The translations under genes and the position numbers were made by a program. From contig CAVQDH010000013.1 in the NCBI GenBank assembly GCA_963711215.1, positions 310,001 through 374,000 of the forward strand: DNA of 64,000 nt, in the 5' to 3' direction. Source of the stretch: WHUA01 sp963711215 (lineage in GTDB: Bacteria; Pseudomonadota; Alphaproteobacteria; UBA8366). The first letter of the stretch is position 1. Each line of letters begins with the position of its first letter. Of the stretch, positions 1 through 9,145 are shown piece by piece. The notes beneath the pieces are model-generated. The model saw only the letters and a program-made list of their open reading frames with translations. It had not been told where the DNA came from and searched no databases.

Positions 1-4
1 AAGG

Positions 5-505
5 TTGAAGCCTGAGATGGATGAGCAGCGCATAGTCATCGATTCCCGCCGTTTCCGCGAGGTCTGCGGGCATTATGCGACCGGCGTGGCCGTCGTGACG
101 GCCTGCGGCGGGCAGGCGGGTATGGTCGGGGTGACGGTCAACTCCTTCACCTCGGTGTCGCTCGACCCGCCGCTGGTCCAGTTCAGCCTGGACCGGAAGG
201 CGTCGGTCTTTCCGATCTTCACCGATGCGACGCATTTCGTGATCAACGTGCTGAGCACCGAGCAGCGCCAGCATTCGAGCCGGTTCGCGCTCAAGAGCGA
301 CGCCTTCGAAGAGGTCGTCTACGCCGCCGGCATGCACGGCTGCCCGGTCCTGGAAGGCTGCATCGCCAATATCGAGTGCGAGAAATACGCGGTCTACGAC
401 GCCGGCGACCACGTCATCATCCTGGGACGGGTGACGGCGCTGCATTGCGCGTCGGAGACCGAGCCCTTGCTGTTCTTCCGCGGGAGCTACGGCACCTTCA
501 CCTGA
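5..505 (+). CDS. Flavin reductase-like domain protein (FMN-binding split barrel)
   Basis: Protein of 162-166 aa. The motif GHYATGVAVVTA, then VNSFTSVSLDPPLVQFS and a C-terminal FFRGSYGTF, are typical of the flavin-reductase-like family that supplies reduced flavin (usually FMNH2 from NADH) to two-component monooxygenases, or binds FMN/haem. The start is uncertain because it lies at the window edge: TTG at 5 or ATG at 17, same frame. It converges on the threonine dehydratase gene with a 4-base gap. An LLM-type monooxygenase that could use such a reductase is encoded at 46432-47790, but it is 46 kb away, so a partnership is not supported by position. The partner oxygenase is unknown. Family assignment is firm; the physiological role is not. 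Confidence 0.85.
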   Translation: MKPEMDEQRIVIDSRRFREVCGHYATGVAVVTACGGQAGMVGVTVNSFTSVSLDPPLVQFSLDRKASVFPIFTDATHFVINVLSTEQRQHSSRFALKSDAFEEVVYAAGMHGCPVLEGCIANIECEKYAVYDAGDHVIILGRVTALHCASETEPLLFFRGSYGTFT

Positions 506-509
506 TCGC

Positions 510-1733
510 TCAGCCCGAGCGGGCGGTGTCGCCGAGCCGCCAGGTGGGGAAGCCCTCCGCCTCGAGGTGGTGGATGATCTCGGCGATATGGTCCGCGTCC
601 TGTGTCTCGATCACGATGTCGACGTCCGCCTGCTTGACCGGCACGTCGAAGAACAGCCGCTGGTGCACGATCTCGACGATGTTGCCGCCGAGCTCGCCGA
701 TCTGCTCGGCGACGCGCGCCAGGATGCCGGGCGTGTCGCTGATGGTCACGCGCAGCCGCGCCATCTGCCCGCTGCGCACCATGCCGCGCAGCAGGACGGA
801 GGCGAGGATGCGGGAGTCGATGTTGGCGCCGCTCACCACCAGGACGACCGTCTTGCCGAGAAAGCGCTCGCGCATCGCGGTCAGCGCCGCGAGCGGCGCC
901 GCGCCCGCGCCTTCGGCCAGCACCTTGGCCGCGCAGAGCATGGTCTGCACCGCGTCTTCGAGCGCCAGCTCATCGGCGACCACCATGTCGGCGACGAGCG
1001 CGCGGATGATCGGCAGCGTCAGCTTGCCGGGAGTCTTGACGGCGATGCCCTCGGCCAGCGTGGCCCCGCCGGGGGGAATGGGATCGCCCCGCAGGCTGCA
1101 CCGCATCGACGGGTAGAGGGCCGCCTCGACGCCGACGACCTCCGCCTTGCGGCCCGACGCGGCGACCGCGGTCGCGATGCCGGAGATCAGGCCGCCGCCG
1201 CCGACCGGCACGATCAGCGCGTCGAAGGCGGGCAGATCGTCGAGGATCTCCAGCCCGACCGTGCCCTGGCCGGCAATGATGGCTTCGTCATCGAAGGGAT
1301 GCACGAAGGTCAGCTTTTCCTTCCGCATGATGTCTTCGGCGAAGGGCATGCAGCTGCTGATCGTGTCGCCTTCCAGCAGGACGCGGGCGCCGAGCGCCTC
1401 GGTGCGGTTGATCTTGGTGAAGGGAGTCGTCATCGGCATGACGATGGTCGCGGGAATGCCGAGCCGCCGGGCGTGATAGGCGACGCCCTGGGCGTGGTTG
1501 CCGGCCGAGACGGCGATGACGCCGTTCTTCGCCTGCCCGGCGGTCAGGCTCGCCAGCTTCACCAGGGCGCCGCGGTCCTTGAAGGACCCGGTGTATTGCA
1601 GCGTTTCGAGCTTGAGATAGACCTCGGCCCCGGTCAGCGCCGAGAGCGGGCCGGAGCGGATGGTCGGCGTGCGCGCCACGGCGCCCTGGAGGGTGCGCGC
1701 AGCCGCGCGGATCGTATCGATGGTTACCGTCAT
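510..1733 (-). CDS. ilvA: Threonine ammonia-lyase (threonine dehydratase) with C-terminal ACT domain
   Basis: PLP-dependent beta-elimination of threonine to 2-oxobutyrate and ammonia. The 407-aa protein has the fold-type II PLP domain in roughly residues 1-315, with the Schiff-base lysine in TGSFKDRGA (about residue 52), the substrate loop SAGNHAQGVA, and a glycine-rich phosphate loop PVGGGGLISG. A shorter C-terminal ACT domain (RLRVTISDTPGILARVAEQI) suggests allosteric control by an amino acid. The length and single ACT domain fit the TdcB/short IlvA type rather than the two-ACT biosynthetic enzyme, so catabolic or biosynthetic use is undecided and the symbol is tentative. ATG at 1733. It is followed upstream by the penicillin-acylase gene on the same strand (97-base gap). 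Confidence 0.9.
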   Translation of the reverse strand: MTVTIDTIRAAARTLQGAVARTPTIRSGPLSALTGAEVYLKLETLQYTGSFKDRGALVKLASLTAGQAKNGVIAVSAGNHAQGVAYHARRLGIPATIVMPMTTPFTKINRTEALGARVLLEGDTISSCMPFAEDIMRKEKLTFVHPFDDEAIIAGQGTVGLEILDDLPAFDALIVPVGGGGLISGIATAVAASGRKAEVVGVEAALYPSMRCSLRGDPIPPGGATLAEGIAVKTPGKLTLPIIRALVADMVVADELALEDAVQTMLCAAKVLAEGAGAAPLAALTAMRERFLGKTVVLVVSGANIDSRILASVLLRGMVRSGQMARLRVTISDTPGILARVAEQIGELGGNIVEIVHQRLFFDVPVKQADVDIVIETQDADHIAEIIHHLEAEGFPTWRLGDTARSG

Positions 1734-1830
1734 GCAGCGCCTGTCCCACGTCGTGTTGCGCTTCTCGTCCCGAAGCGGAGCTTACACCGGCAGGCCTGCG
1801 GATCGACACTCCCGGCGGGCCATCCGGTTG

Positions 1831-4225
1831 TCATTTTGACCGTTTCGGGGTGATCGTCAGCGTCGCGACCGCCTGTCGGCGCGCGCTGTCGCGGTCGGCG
1901 GCGATCTCGAAGGAGCCGCCGTCGCGCCAGCGCTGCATGAGGTCGCGGTAATGCGGCGACAGCGGGTTGCCCGACTGCCCGGTCGCGATGATGAAGCGGC
2001 TGCGGCTCGAGGTCGGCGAGGTCGTAGACGGCGCGAAAGCCGGCGCCGTGAACATGGTCGAAGGGATTGCGCCCATGCCCCGCGGTCAGGCCGCGGTTGA
2101 CCGTATCGTTGCCGCCGTCGGTTTCGATCGCCAGATCCGCGAACCGGTCGAGCAGCGGGACATGGCTGAACAGGGGATGATCGAACCGGGCCCGATGGAC
2201 GTTCCCCCAGCGCCACCGCACGATGTCGTCGCCCTGGCGCTTCGAAATTTCCTGCAGCGCGCGCACGAGCGCCAGCGCGATGCGGTCCGCACAGCTTTCC
2301 TTCGCCGGCGTCGTCACGTCATCGCACCATTGCTTGTTCCGCGTCAGCACCGCGATCACGAAGCCGGGTCGCGACCGGCCGTAGTCGTCGAAGAGGGGCC
2401 CGAGCTCGTCCGCGGCCAGCGTCCGCATCAGCTGGCGCAGCCAGGCGGCATAGATCAGCGGCTCCGGCCGGTCGCGCCGCATCCGGAAGTCCCAGTGCCG
2501 CATCCGTTCGATGGCCGCAGCCGCGAGCGGCGACGCGGCCGGCGCGGCAAGCAGCAGCGGCATGAGTTGCCGGGCGGGGGTCGAAAGCGTGTCCATCTGC
2601 TGCGCGGCGGCATCCTCTACGCGGTATTTCGCGACGTCGCGCAGCATCTCCTGGATGCGCATCGCCCGCCAGGACGAGTCCCAGTCATGCGTGATGTCGT
2701 AGGGATAGGTCGGCCCGACGAGCCGGTTGTTGGCGTTGATGATCAGTCCGGATGCAGGATTGTACGTCTTCGGCAGGCCGTCGAAGGGGACGAAGCCGGT
2801 CCAGTCGTGCTTGCCGTCGGCGCCGCCGACCGGCGCAAGGCCGTCGCCGGCGCGGCGCAGCGGCAGGCGCGCGGGGGCGATGAGGCCGATATTGCCGGCG
2901 GTGTCCGCATAGAACAGGTTCTGCTGCGGCGAATCGAAATGCCGCGTCGCGTCCAGGAAGGAGGCCCAGTCCTGCGCCCGGTTGATCTGGAAGAGCGCGC
3001 GGGCGGTATCGTCCTCCGGCCGCAGCGCGGCGCTCGCCAGCGCGATCACCTGTTTCGGCCTTTCGGCCGCGTCCTTCTCGCCGTCGCGGAGAAGGTCGGA
3101 TAGGACGGGCCCGTGCCGCGTCGCGCGCAGCGTGAGGATGACCGGCTTCCCGCCTTTGACGCGGATTTCCTCTTTGCGGACGCGAAACGGCTTCGGCCCG
3201 TCCGGCGTCATGTAGCGCGCGGGATCGGCGGGATCGACGTCCTCGAGAAAGAGGTCCTCGATATCGCCGCCCGTGGTCGTCATGCCCCACGCGATATGCG
3301 CGTTGTGCCCGAGGATGAGCAGCGGGACGCCCGGCACCGTGGCGCCGGTGAGCGACAGCCCGGGCGCCTCGACATGCGCCAGGTACCAGAGGATCGGCGC
3401 GCTGAAGCCGAGATGCGGATCGTTGGCGAGGATCGGCTTGCCGCTCGCGGTGTGCGTACCGGCCACGATCCAGCCGTTCGACGCGTCGGCCGAAGTGAAG
3501 GCGCGCGGGATGAGGCCGCCGAGGCTGCCGGCGGGTACGGCCGCGGCGTGCCGCTGGTCCGCGAGCGTGATCGGCGCGCCGGTGTCGTCGTCGGGCCACA
3601 GCTCCTGGATCTGCGCGGGCGACAGCCGGCCGCTCAATCGCAGGCGCAGCAGCTCCGTCTGCCAGTTCCGCGACAGCCGCATCGCCATGATCTTTGCCCA
3701 GACGAGGCTGTCCGCCGGCCGCCAATCCTCGGGCGTGTAGCCCATCAGGACGAATTCCGGCGGCAGCGCGCCCGCATGCGCGTGCAGATAGGCGTTGACC
3801 CCGCGCGCATAGGCGTCGAGCAGGGTGCGCTCGGCCGGGCGCAGGCGCGCTGTCTGTTCCTCCGCCAGGCGATAGAGCCCGAAGGTGCGGCTATAGCGGT
3901 CCAGCCGCAGCGTCGGCGCGCCGAAAATCTCGGAGAGGCGCCCCGCGCCGAGGCGGCGCATCATCTCCATCTGCCACAGCCGGTCCTGCGCGTGCACATA
4001 GCCGAGCGCGAAGAAGGCGTCTTCGGCGCGGGCGGCGAAGATATGCGGCACGCCGTTGGCGTCGCGCATGACGTCGACATTCGCCGTCACGCCGTCGAGC
4101 GCGATGGTCCCCTGGGTCTGCGGCAGCGAGGTTCTGAGCCAGAGCCAGCCCGCGATGCCGGCGATCGCCACGAGGCCCAGCAAGACGCCGATGCCGGCGA
4201 GGACGAAACGAAGGATACGGGTCAC
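1831..4225 (-). CDS. Penicillin acylase family protein (Ntn-hydrolase), one frameshift
   Basis: Peptidase family S45-type amidase made as a precursor that self-cleaves into alpha and beta chains; substrates may be acyl-homoserine lactones, beta-lactams or other N-acyl compounds. An N-terminal membrane/signal segment is present (LRFVLAGIGVLLGLVAIAG). The conserved beta-chain start is seen as DASNGWIVAG, whose Ser is the expected nucleophile, followed by LANDPHLGFSAP and WGMTTTGGDIEDLF. The preferred start is GTG at 4225 with an AAAGG upstream; ATG 4261 is an alternative. A single-base shift near 2000-2010 moves the C-terminus to another frame, where RFIIATGQSGNPLSPHYRDL, a normal family ending, finishes at 1831. 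Corrected length is about 797 aa, normal for the family. Divergent from the decarboxylase gene. Confidence 0.85.
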
Positions 4226-4365
4226 GGGCGCCTTTCGGTCTGGTCGGATCGATCGGGTCATCGGGGCTGCGCATTCTAGGCCGAGCGGCGCGGCGAATCC
4301 CGTCACAATTCATGCGGCGCTTCGCCCTTGGACGAAACGGCGCGCTATGCCATGGTGCGCCCAGT

Positions 4366-5494
4366 ATGGCGCTCCGGCATTTCAGATCGACCGACGCGAT
4401 GGTGTCCGTGCTCCGGCCCGGCAACTCGGTCTATTGCGTCAAGCCGGTGGCGCTGCGGGCCGCCGCGGCGCGCTTTCTCGAAGGCTTTCCCGGCCGGACG
4501 CTCTACGCCGTCAAATGCAACCCGCACCCGTTCGTGCTGCAGACGCTGCACGAGGCGGGGATCGTGCATTTCGACGGCGCGTCGATCCCCGAGATCGCGG
4601 CGGTGCGCGGGCTCGGCAGCGACACCTCGGTCTACTACATGCATCCGGTCAAGACGCGCGACGCGATCCTGACCGCCTATACCGTCTACGGCGTACGGCA
4701 TTTCGTCGTCGATCATCCCGACGAGCTCGACAAGGTCTTCTACGAGACCAACCAGGCGAAGGATCTCGTCATCCTGGTGCGCTTCGCGACGCCGGGCGGG
4801 GTCGCGCGCTACGAGCTGTCGCAGAAATTCGGCGCGCTGCCCGCCAACGCCGCCGATCTGCTGAAGCAGGTGACGGCGGCCGGCTGCCGCGCCGGGCTGG
4901 CCTTTCACGTCGGCTCGCAATGCCTCAGCCCCGATGCCTATCGCCAGGGCATCGGGCTCGCTGCCGACATCGCCGCGCGCGCGGGCGTGGCGATCGACTA
5001 TCTCGACGTCGGCGGCGGATTCCCGGCGACCTATGTCAACGACGTGCCGCCGCCGCTCGACGATTTCTTCGCCGCCATCCGGCGCGGCATCGACGAGGCC
5101 GGCTTCGCCAAGGAGCTTATCGTGATGTGCGAGCCGGGACGGGCGCTCGTGGCGTCGGGCCTGTCGCTGGTCGTGCAGGTGCAGCTGCGCAAGGAATTCC
5201 TCCATCTACATCAACGATGGCATCTACCACAGCCTGTCCGAGACGGTGACCGGCGGCCTGTCGCATCCGGTGCGGACGATCCGGGTCGACCGTCCGCTCG
5301 CCGCCGACAAGCGGAACTTCCGGGTATTCGGGCCGACCTGCGACTCGCTCGACGTGCTGCCGCAGCCCTATTTCCTGCCCGAGGACATCCGCGAAGGGGA
5401 CTGGATCGAGATCGGCCAGCTCGGCGCCTATTCCAATGCGCTGGTGACGAAATTCAACGGCTTTTCGCCCGACACCTTCGTCATCGTGGAGTAG
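4366..5494 (+). CDS. Ornithine/lysine/diaminopimelate-type decarboxylase (PLP, group IV), one frameshift
   Basis: Alanine-racemase-fold PLP decarboxylase, probably ornithine or lysine decarboxylase giving putrescine or cadaverine. Visible marks are the PLP lysine in YAVKCNPHPF, FDGASIPEIA, AFHVGSQCLSPDAY, the PLP phosphate loop DVGGGFPATY, and CEPGRALVASG. The C-terminal barrel lies in another frame from about 5195: the read changes from VQLRKEF to SIYINDGIYHSLSE and then CDSLDVLPQPYFLPEDI, which contains the substrate-binding Cys-Asp pair of ODC-like enzymes. One indel at 5188-5200 explains it. Start chosen at ATG 4366; an in-frame ATG at 4312 would add 18 residues. It runs 8 bases ahead of the alpha/beta hydrolase gene, a likely two-gene operon. 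Corrected length is about 375 aa. Confidence 0.88.
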
Positions 5495-5501
5495 CGGGCG
5501 C

Positions 5502-6350
5502 ATGGGCATGAGCCGGCATTCGCTCTTAGGCATGGGATCGCAGGCGTTTCACCGTCTCGCCTATGTCGCCTGGGGCGCGCCGGAAAGCCCGCACGTTCTG
5601 GTCTGCGTGCACGGTCTGACCCGCAACGGCCGGGATTTTGATTTCATCGCCGCCGCGCTGGAAGACCGCTACCGCGTCATCTGCCCGGACGTGGTCGGCC
5701 GCGGCGCCAGCGCCTGGGCCGCCGCGCCGGCGGACTACAACAACCTCCAATACGTTCGCGACATGCTGCCGGTGCTGGCGGCGGAAAGCACTGCCGCCGT
5801 CGACTGGCTCGGAACCTCGATGGGCGGGCTGATGGGGATCGTCGCCGCGGCGACGTCGGGATCGCCGATCCGGCGGCTCATTCTCAACGATATCGGCCCG
5901 TTCATCCCGAAGGCGGCGCTCAAGCGCATTGCCGATTACGTTGGCAAGGACCCGCATTTCGCCGATCTCGGCGCGGTGGAGCAGTATCTCCGCACGGTGC
6001 ACGCGCCGTTCGGCGCTCTCAGCGATGCGCAATGGCGCCACATGGCCGAGCACGGCGCGCGGCCGCTGGAAGGCGGCGGCTTCGGGCTGGCGTATGATCC
6101 CGGCATCGCAAATGCATTTCAGGGCGATGCGATAGGCGATGTCGACCTGTGGGGAATCTGGGACAGGATCACCTGTCCCGTGCTCGTGCTGCGCGGCGCC
6201 GAGTCCGACCTGCTGGCGCGCGAGACGGCGGAAGAGATGACCCGCCGCGGTCCGAAGGCACAACTGATCGAGTTCGCCGGTTGCGGCCATGCGCCGGCGC
6301 TCATGGCGCCCGATCAGATCGCCGCGGTGCGGGACTGGCTGTTGGGCTAA
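5502..6350 (+). CDS. Alpha/beta-fold hydrolase
   Basis: 282-aa soluble hydrolase. It shows the oxyanion-side motif VCVHGLTRNGRDFD, the nucleophile elbow GTSMGG (Ser about residue 107), the acid on the strand VLVLRGAESDLL and the catalytic His in GCGHAPALM near the C-terminus, so the Ser-Asp-His triad is complete. The substrate cannot be told from sequence; homologues range from esterases to C-C hydrolases. ATG 5502 and ATG 5508 are both possible. It follows the PLP decarboxylase by 7 bases, which suggests co-transcription, but no shared pathway is evident. Confidence 0.85.
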   Translation: MGMSRHSLLGMGSQAFHRLAYVAWGAPESPHVLVCVHGLTRNGRDFDFIAAALEDRYRVICPDVVGRGASAWAAAPADYNNLQYVRDMLPVLAAESTAAVDWLGTSMGGLMGIVAAATSGSPIRRLILNDIGPFIPKAALKRIADYVGKDPHFADLGAVEQYLRTVHAPFGALSDAQWRHMAEHGARPLEGGGFGLAYDPGIANAFQGDAIGDVDLWGIWDRITCPVLVLRGAESDLLARETAEEMTRRGPKAQLIEFAGCGHAPALMAPDQIAAVRDWLLG

Positions 6351-6450
6351 AAAATCTCGTGACTAATGTCACGATGCGAAATTGTCTTCTCTCCGCCCGC
6401 GGGGCACGGCTATCGCATTTGGCGACGCATCGGCGATCGGGACAGACGTG

Positions 6451-6534
6451 GTGCGTGCTTCGACGAGCTCAGCATGAGGTTTTTCTCAATGCCACTACGA
6501 ATTTACCTCATCCTGAGCTTGTCGAAGGACGCAC
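6451..6534. repeat. REP-like intergenic palindrome
   Basis: Two 29-base arms (6451-6479 and 6506-6534) are inverted copies with three mismatches, separated by 26 bases. The right arm contains CCTCATCCTGAGCTTGTCGA, a palindromic unit known to be scattered through intergenic regions of many alphaproteobacteria. It lies between the hydrolase and hemB, where two genes converge, so a transcribed copy could fold into a stable hairpin that protects or terminates mRNA. It has no T-run. Confidence 0.75.
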
Positions 6535-6563
6535 GGCGCTAAAGCAACAGACACAACCGCAAT

Positions 6564-6590
6564 AGTCCTCCCCGGCAAGGGGGGAGGACT
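6564..6590. repeat. Short GC hairpin of the CCTCCCC/GGGGAGG type
   Basis: Perfect 10-base arms AGTCCTCCCC (6564-6573) and GGGGAGGACT (6581-6590) with a 7-base loop, 22 bases beyond the hemB stop. The same type of hairpin recurs at 11386-11515. It may serve as a transcript end for hemB, but there is no clear T-run. Confidence 0.6.
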
Positions 6591-6611
6591 TGTGGGGCGA
6601 TTGAAGCGGGT

Positions 6612-7673
6612 CTACCGGCCTTTCAGCAGCGTCGCGGCTTCCACGGCGAGATAGGTCAGGATGCCGTCCGCCCCGGCGCGCTTGAACGCCAGCAGCGTCT
6701 CCAGCACGGCGCGGTCGTTGTCGAGCCAGCCGTTCTGCGCCGCAGCCTTGAGCATCGCGTATTCGCCGCTCACCTGGTAGACCATGGTCGGCATGCCGAA
6801 GCTGTCCTTGAGCCGGCGCAGGATGTCGAGATAGGGCAGTCCCGGCTTCACCATGATCATGTCGGCGCCTTCCTGGATGTCGAGCCAGGCCTCGCGCAGC
6901 GCTTCGTCGCTGTTTGCCGGGTCCATCTGGTAGGTGCGCTTGTCGCCCTTGAGCGCCGACTGCGAGCCGACCGCGTCGCGGAACGGGCCATAGAAGGCGG
7001 ACGCGTATTTCGCCGAGTAGGCCATGATGCGCACCGCGGCGAGGCCGTTGCCGTCGAGATGCTGGCGGATCGCGCCGACGCGGCCGTCCATCATGTCCGA
7101 CGGCGCGATGGTGTCGCAGCCGGCTTCCGCTTGCACCAGCGCCTGGCGGACCAGCACCTCGATCGTCTCGTCGTTGAGGATCTCGTCGCCTTGCATGACG
7201 CCGTCATGGCCATGCGTGGTGTAGGGGTCGAGCGCCACGTCGCAGACCACCATCACCTCCGGCACGGCGGCCTTGGCGGCGCGGATCGCGCGGCAGATCA
7301 GATTGTCGGGGTTGCAGGCTTCGCGGCCGTCCTCCGTCTTCAGCGACGGATCGGTGTAGGGGAAGAGCGCGATGGCGGGAATGCCGAGCTTGGCCGCCTG
7401 TTCGACCGCGGCCGGCACGAGATCGACCGAGAGCCGGTCGACGCCGGGCATGGAGGCCACCGGCGTGCAGGCCTTTGTTCCCGCGGAGATGAAGATCGGC
7501 CAGATGAAATCGTCCGCCGAGAGCCTGGTTTCCGCGACGAGGCGCCGGACGGCGTCCGCGCTGCGGTTGCGCCGCATGCGGACGGTCGGGTAGAGGCCCG
7601 TTCCGGCCGCGACCGGTGCGGCCGGCGCGCGCGCTTCGGGCGCGGGAAAGGGGCTGACTTTCGCCTTGCTCAT
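6612..7673 (-). CDS. hemB: Delta-aminolevulinic acid dehydratase (porphobilinogen synthase)
   Basis: Condenses two 5-aminolevulinate molecules to porphobilinogen in haem and chlorophyll synthesis. 353 aa. Both active-site lysines are visible: the first in SAKYASAFYGPFRDA and the second, which forms the Schiff base, in MIMVKPGLPYLDI. DTIAPSDMMDGRVGAIR and the C-terminal YQVSGEYAMLKAA are family signatures. The metal-loop stretch reads CDVALDPYTTHGHDG, with Asp where zinc-type enzymes carry further Cys residues, as in the Mg-dependent enzymes usual in alphaproteobacteria (inference). Start at ATG 7673 is supported by a GGGAGGT Shine-Dalgarno sequence at good spacing. It stands alone. Confidence 0.96.
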   Translation of the reverse strand: MSKAKVSPFPAPEARAPAAPVAAGTGLYPTVRMRRNRSADAVRRLVAETRLSADDFIWPIFISAGTKACTPVASMPGVDRLSVDLVPAAVEQAAKLGIPAIALFPYTDPSLKTEDGREACNPDNLICRAIRAAKAAVPEVMVVCDVALDPYTTHGHDGVMQGDEILNDETIEVLVRQALVQAEAGCDTIAPSDMMDGRVGAIRQHLDGNGLAAVRIMAYSAKYASAFYGPFRDAVGSQSALKGDKRTYQMDPANSDEALREAWLDIQEGADMIMVKPGLPYLDILRRLKDSFGMPTMVYQVSGEYAMLKAAAQNGWLDNDRAVLETLLAFKRAGADGILTYLAVEAATLLKGR

Positions 7674-7933
7674 CCGAATACCTCCCGATTTGCGCGGATT
7701 CTACGCCGGGCCCCGGGGGAAAGAAAGCGCCGAGAGCCCAATTCCGCCGCATGCGGCAATTCCGCAGGGCGGTCCCGCCGGCGACGCGGCGAGGCCTACC
7801 GGTGTTGGTACGGCGCAAAAAGCCGCTCAACCTGTGCGCATCCGCACTGATAACCGGATTACCCATTGTTAATCTCGATAACATAGGGTCGTGATTTTCA
7901 CGGTTCGGTTGCAACTTGCGGAGGGGCCACCCT
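7674..7933. other. Divergent intergenic region, hemB / PAS protein
   Basis: 260 bases between divergent genes. The part nearest the PAS gene (about 7850-7890) is noticeably AT-richer and is the likely promoter zone, though I cannot assign boxes confidently. No RNA gene or small ORF stands out. Confidence 0.5.
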
Positions 7934-8431
7934 GTGCAATCGGAGACAACAGCGGGTGTGAGGCTGGCGGGGAACGTACCCGAGGACTGCCACGCGAAGG
8001 TTCGGCAGATCGTCGAGTATTGGATGGCGATTCACCCGTCTGCCGGGCTGCCGGGACGGCAGCATCTCGATCCGCTGGACGTGCCGGCCTTGCTGCCCAA
8101 TATCCGCCTGCTGGACGTGGTGGGAACGCTGCCGCGCTTCCGCGTCCGGCTGATGGGGACGAAAGTGCGCGAGTTCATGGGCGAGGAGCAGACGGGCCGC
8201 TGGCTCGACGAGGTGTTCCCCAATCTGCACGGCTCGCTGACCCACACCGAACTGGTCAAGACGGTGCGGATGAAGTCACCCAGGTGGCGGCGGGGCAAGC
8301 CCGCGCTGGCGGTCGACCGCAACTTCCTCGACATGGAGCGCTGCTATCTTCCTTTCGCGCAGGACGGGAGGACGATCGACATGGTTCTCACCTTCCATCT
8401 GGTCACCGTGGATGAGGATAAATACTTCTGA
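7934..8431 (+). CDS. PAS domain protein (PAS_5 family), first of a tandem pair
   Basis: Small single-domain protein of about 165 aa. It carries the block GLPGRQHLDPLDVPALLPNI, then PRFRVRLMGTKVREFMGEEQTGRWLDEVFP and ERCYLPFAQDGRTIDMVL, the pattern of the PAS_5 family found in many alphaproteobacteria. The ligand and partner are unknown; no output domain is attached. GTG at 7934 is the preferred start because GGAGGGG lies 7-8 bases upstream; an in-frame TTG at 7916 is the alternative. The next gene is a paralogue, so a local duplication produced the pair. Confidence 0.8.
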   Translation: MQSETTAGVRLAGNVPEDCHAKVRQIVEYWMAIHPSAGLPGRQHLDPLDVPALLPNIRLLDVVGTLPRFRVRLMGTKVREFMGEEQTGRWLDEVFPNLHGSLTHTELVKTVRMKSPRWRRGKPALAVDRNFLDMERCYLPFAQDGRTIDMVLTFHLVTVDEDKYF

Positions 8432-8553
8432 GGCCGGCGAAATCGGCTTCAGGGCGCGGCCGCGCCCGTGTGATGGCGGTCAATGCGCACCCGCCATTTT
8501 GATTGTATTCGTAAATTGGAATTACGCTTTTTTATTGAAATAGGGTGTGTGGG

Positions 8554-9060
8554 ATGGCGACAGGGCAGGAAGAGGGCAGGCGGGTGTATTTGGGGAGCAG
8601 CGAGCTTCCCGCCGACTGCCATCCGGAAATCCGCGAAATCGTCGATCATTGGTACGCGATACGCCCCGAGGGCGGCTTGCCCGGGCGCCAGCATTTCGAC
8701 CCGGTCGACGTGCCGCATCTCCTGCCGAGCATCCGGATCCTGGAGGTCGACGGCGACCCGCCGCGCTTCAAGGCGCGGCTGATGGGAACGAAGATGCGCG
8801 ACAGCGTGGGATACGAGCAAACCGGCAAGTGGCTCGACGAGGTCTATCCCGACTTCGAGATGTCCTCGGCTTTCCTCGGGCTGAACGCGGTTGTCGAAAC
8901 CGGGGCGCTGAACTGGCGGCGCGGCCATCCCGTTCTGTTTTACGACAAGGAGTTCATGACCATCGAGCGCGTCTACCTGCCGCTCGCCCGCGACGGCGTC
9001 ACCGTCGACATGATCCTGACTTATCTCCTGTTCGGCGACAGCGACGGCAATATGTATTGA
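8554..9060 (+). CDS. PAS domain protein (PAS_5 family), second of a tandem pair
   Basis: About 168 aa, clearly homologous to the preceding gene over its whole length: GLPGRQHFDPVDVPHLLPSI, PRFKARLMGTKMRDSVGYEQTGKWLDEVYP, ERVYLPLARDGVTVDMIL. Identity in these blocks is high, whereas the N-terminal 20 residues differ. An AT-rich stretch of about 110 bases before it probably gives it its own promoter. ATG 8554 is preferred; GTG 8545 in the same frame is possible. A strong hairpin terminator follows at 9101. Regulatory or sensory role inferred only from the fold. Confidence 0.8.
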   Translation: MATGQEEGRRVYLGSSELPADCHPEIREIVDHWYAIRPEGGLPGRQHFDPVDVPHLLPSIRILEVDGDPPRFKARLMGTKMRDSVGYEQTGKWLDEVYPDFEMSSAFLGLNAVVETGALNWRRGHPVLFYDKEFMTIERVYLPLARDGVTVDMILTYLLFGDSDGNMY

Positions 9061-9100
9061 GCGGCCGTGCCGGAGTTGGGCGCGGCGCAATGACAAGAAA

Positions 9101-9127
9101 GGCGGAGAGATACTCTCCGCCTTTTTT
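9101..9127 (+). terminator. Rho-independent terminator after the PAS pair
   Basis: Perfect 9-bp stem GGCGGAGAG / CTCTCCGCC with a 3-base loop, followed directly by six T. It ends 18 bases before the stop of the opposing metY-type gene, so it may also block read-through between the convergent units. Confidence 0.92.
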
Positions 9128-9145
9128 CGCGCGCGATACCGCGTC

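Noticed and set aside
5..505. Flavin reductase as partner of the LLM monooxygenase at 46432
   Set aside because: The genes are about 46 kb apart with no shared signal; a partnership cannot be supported.
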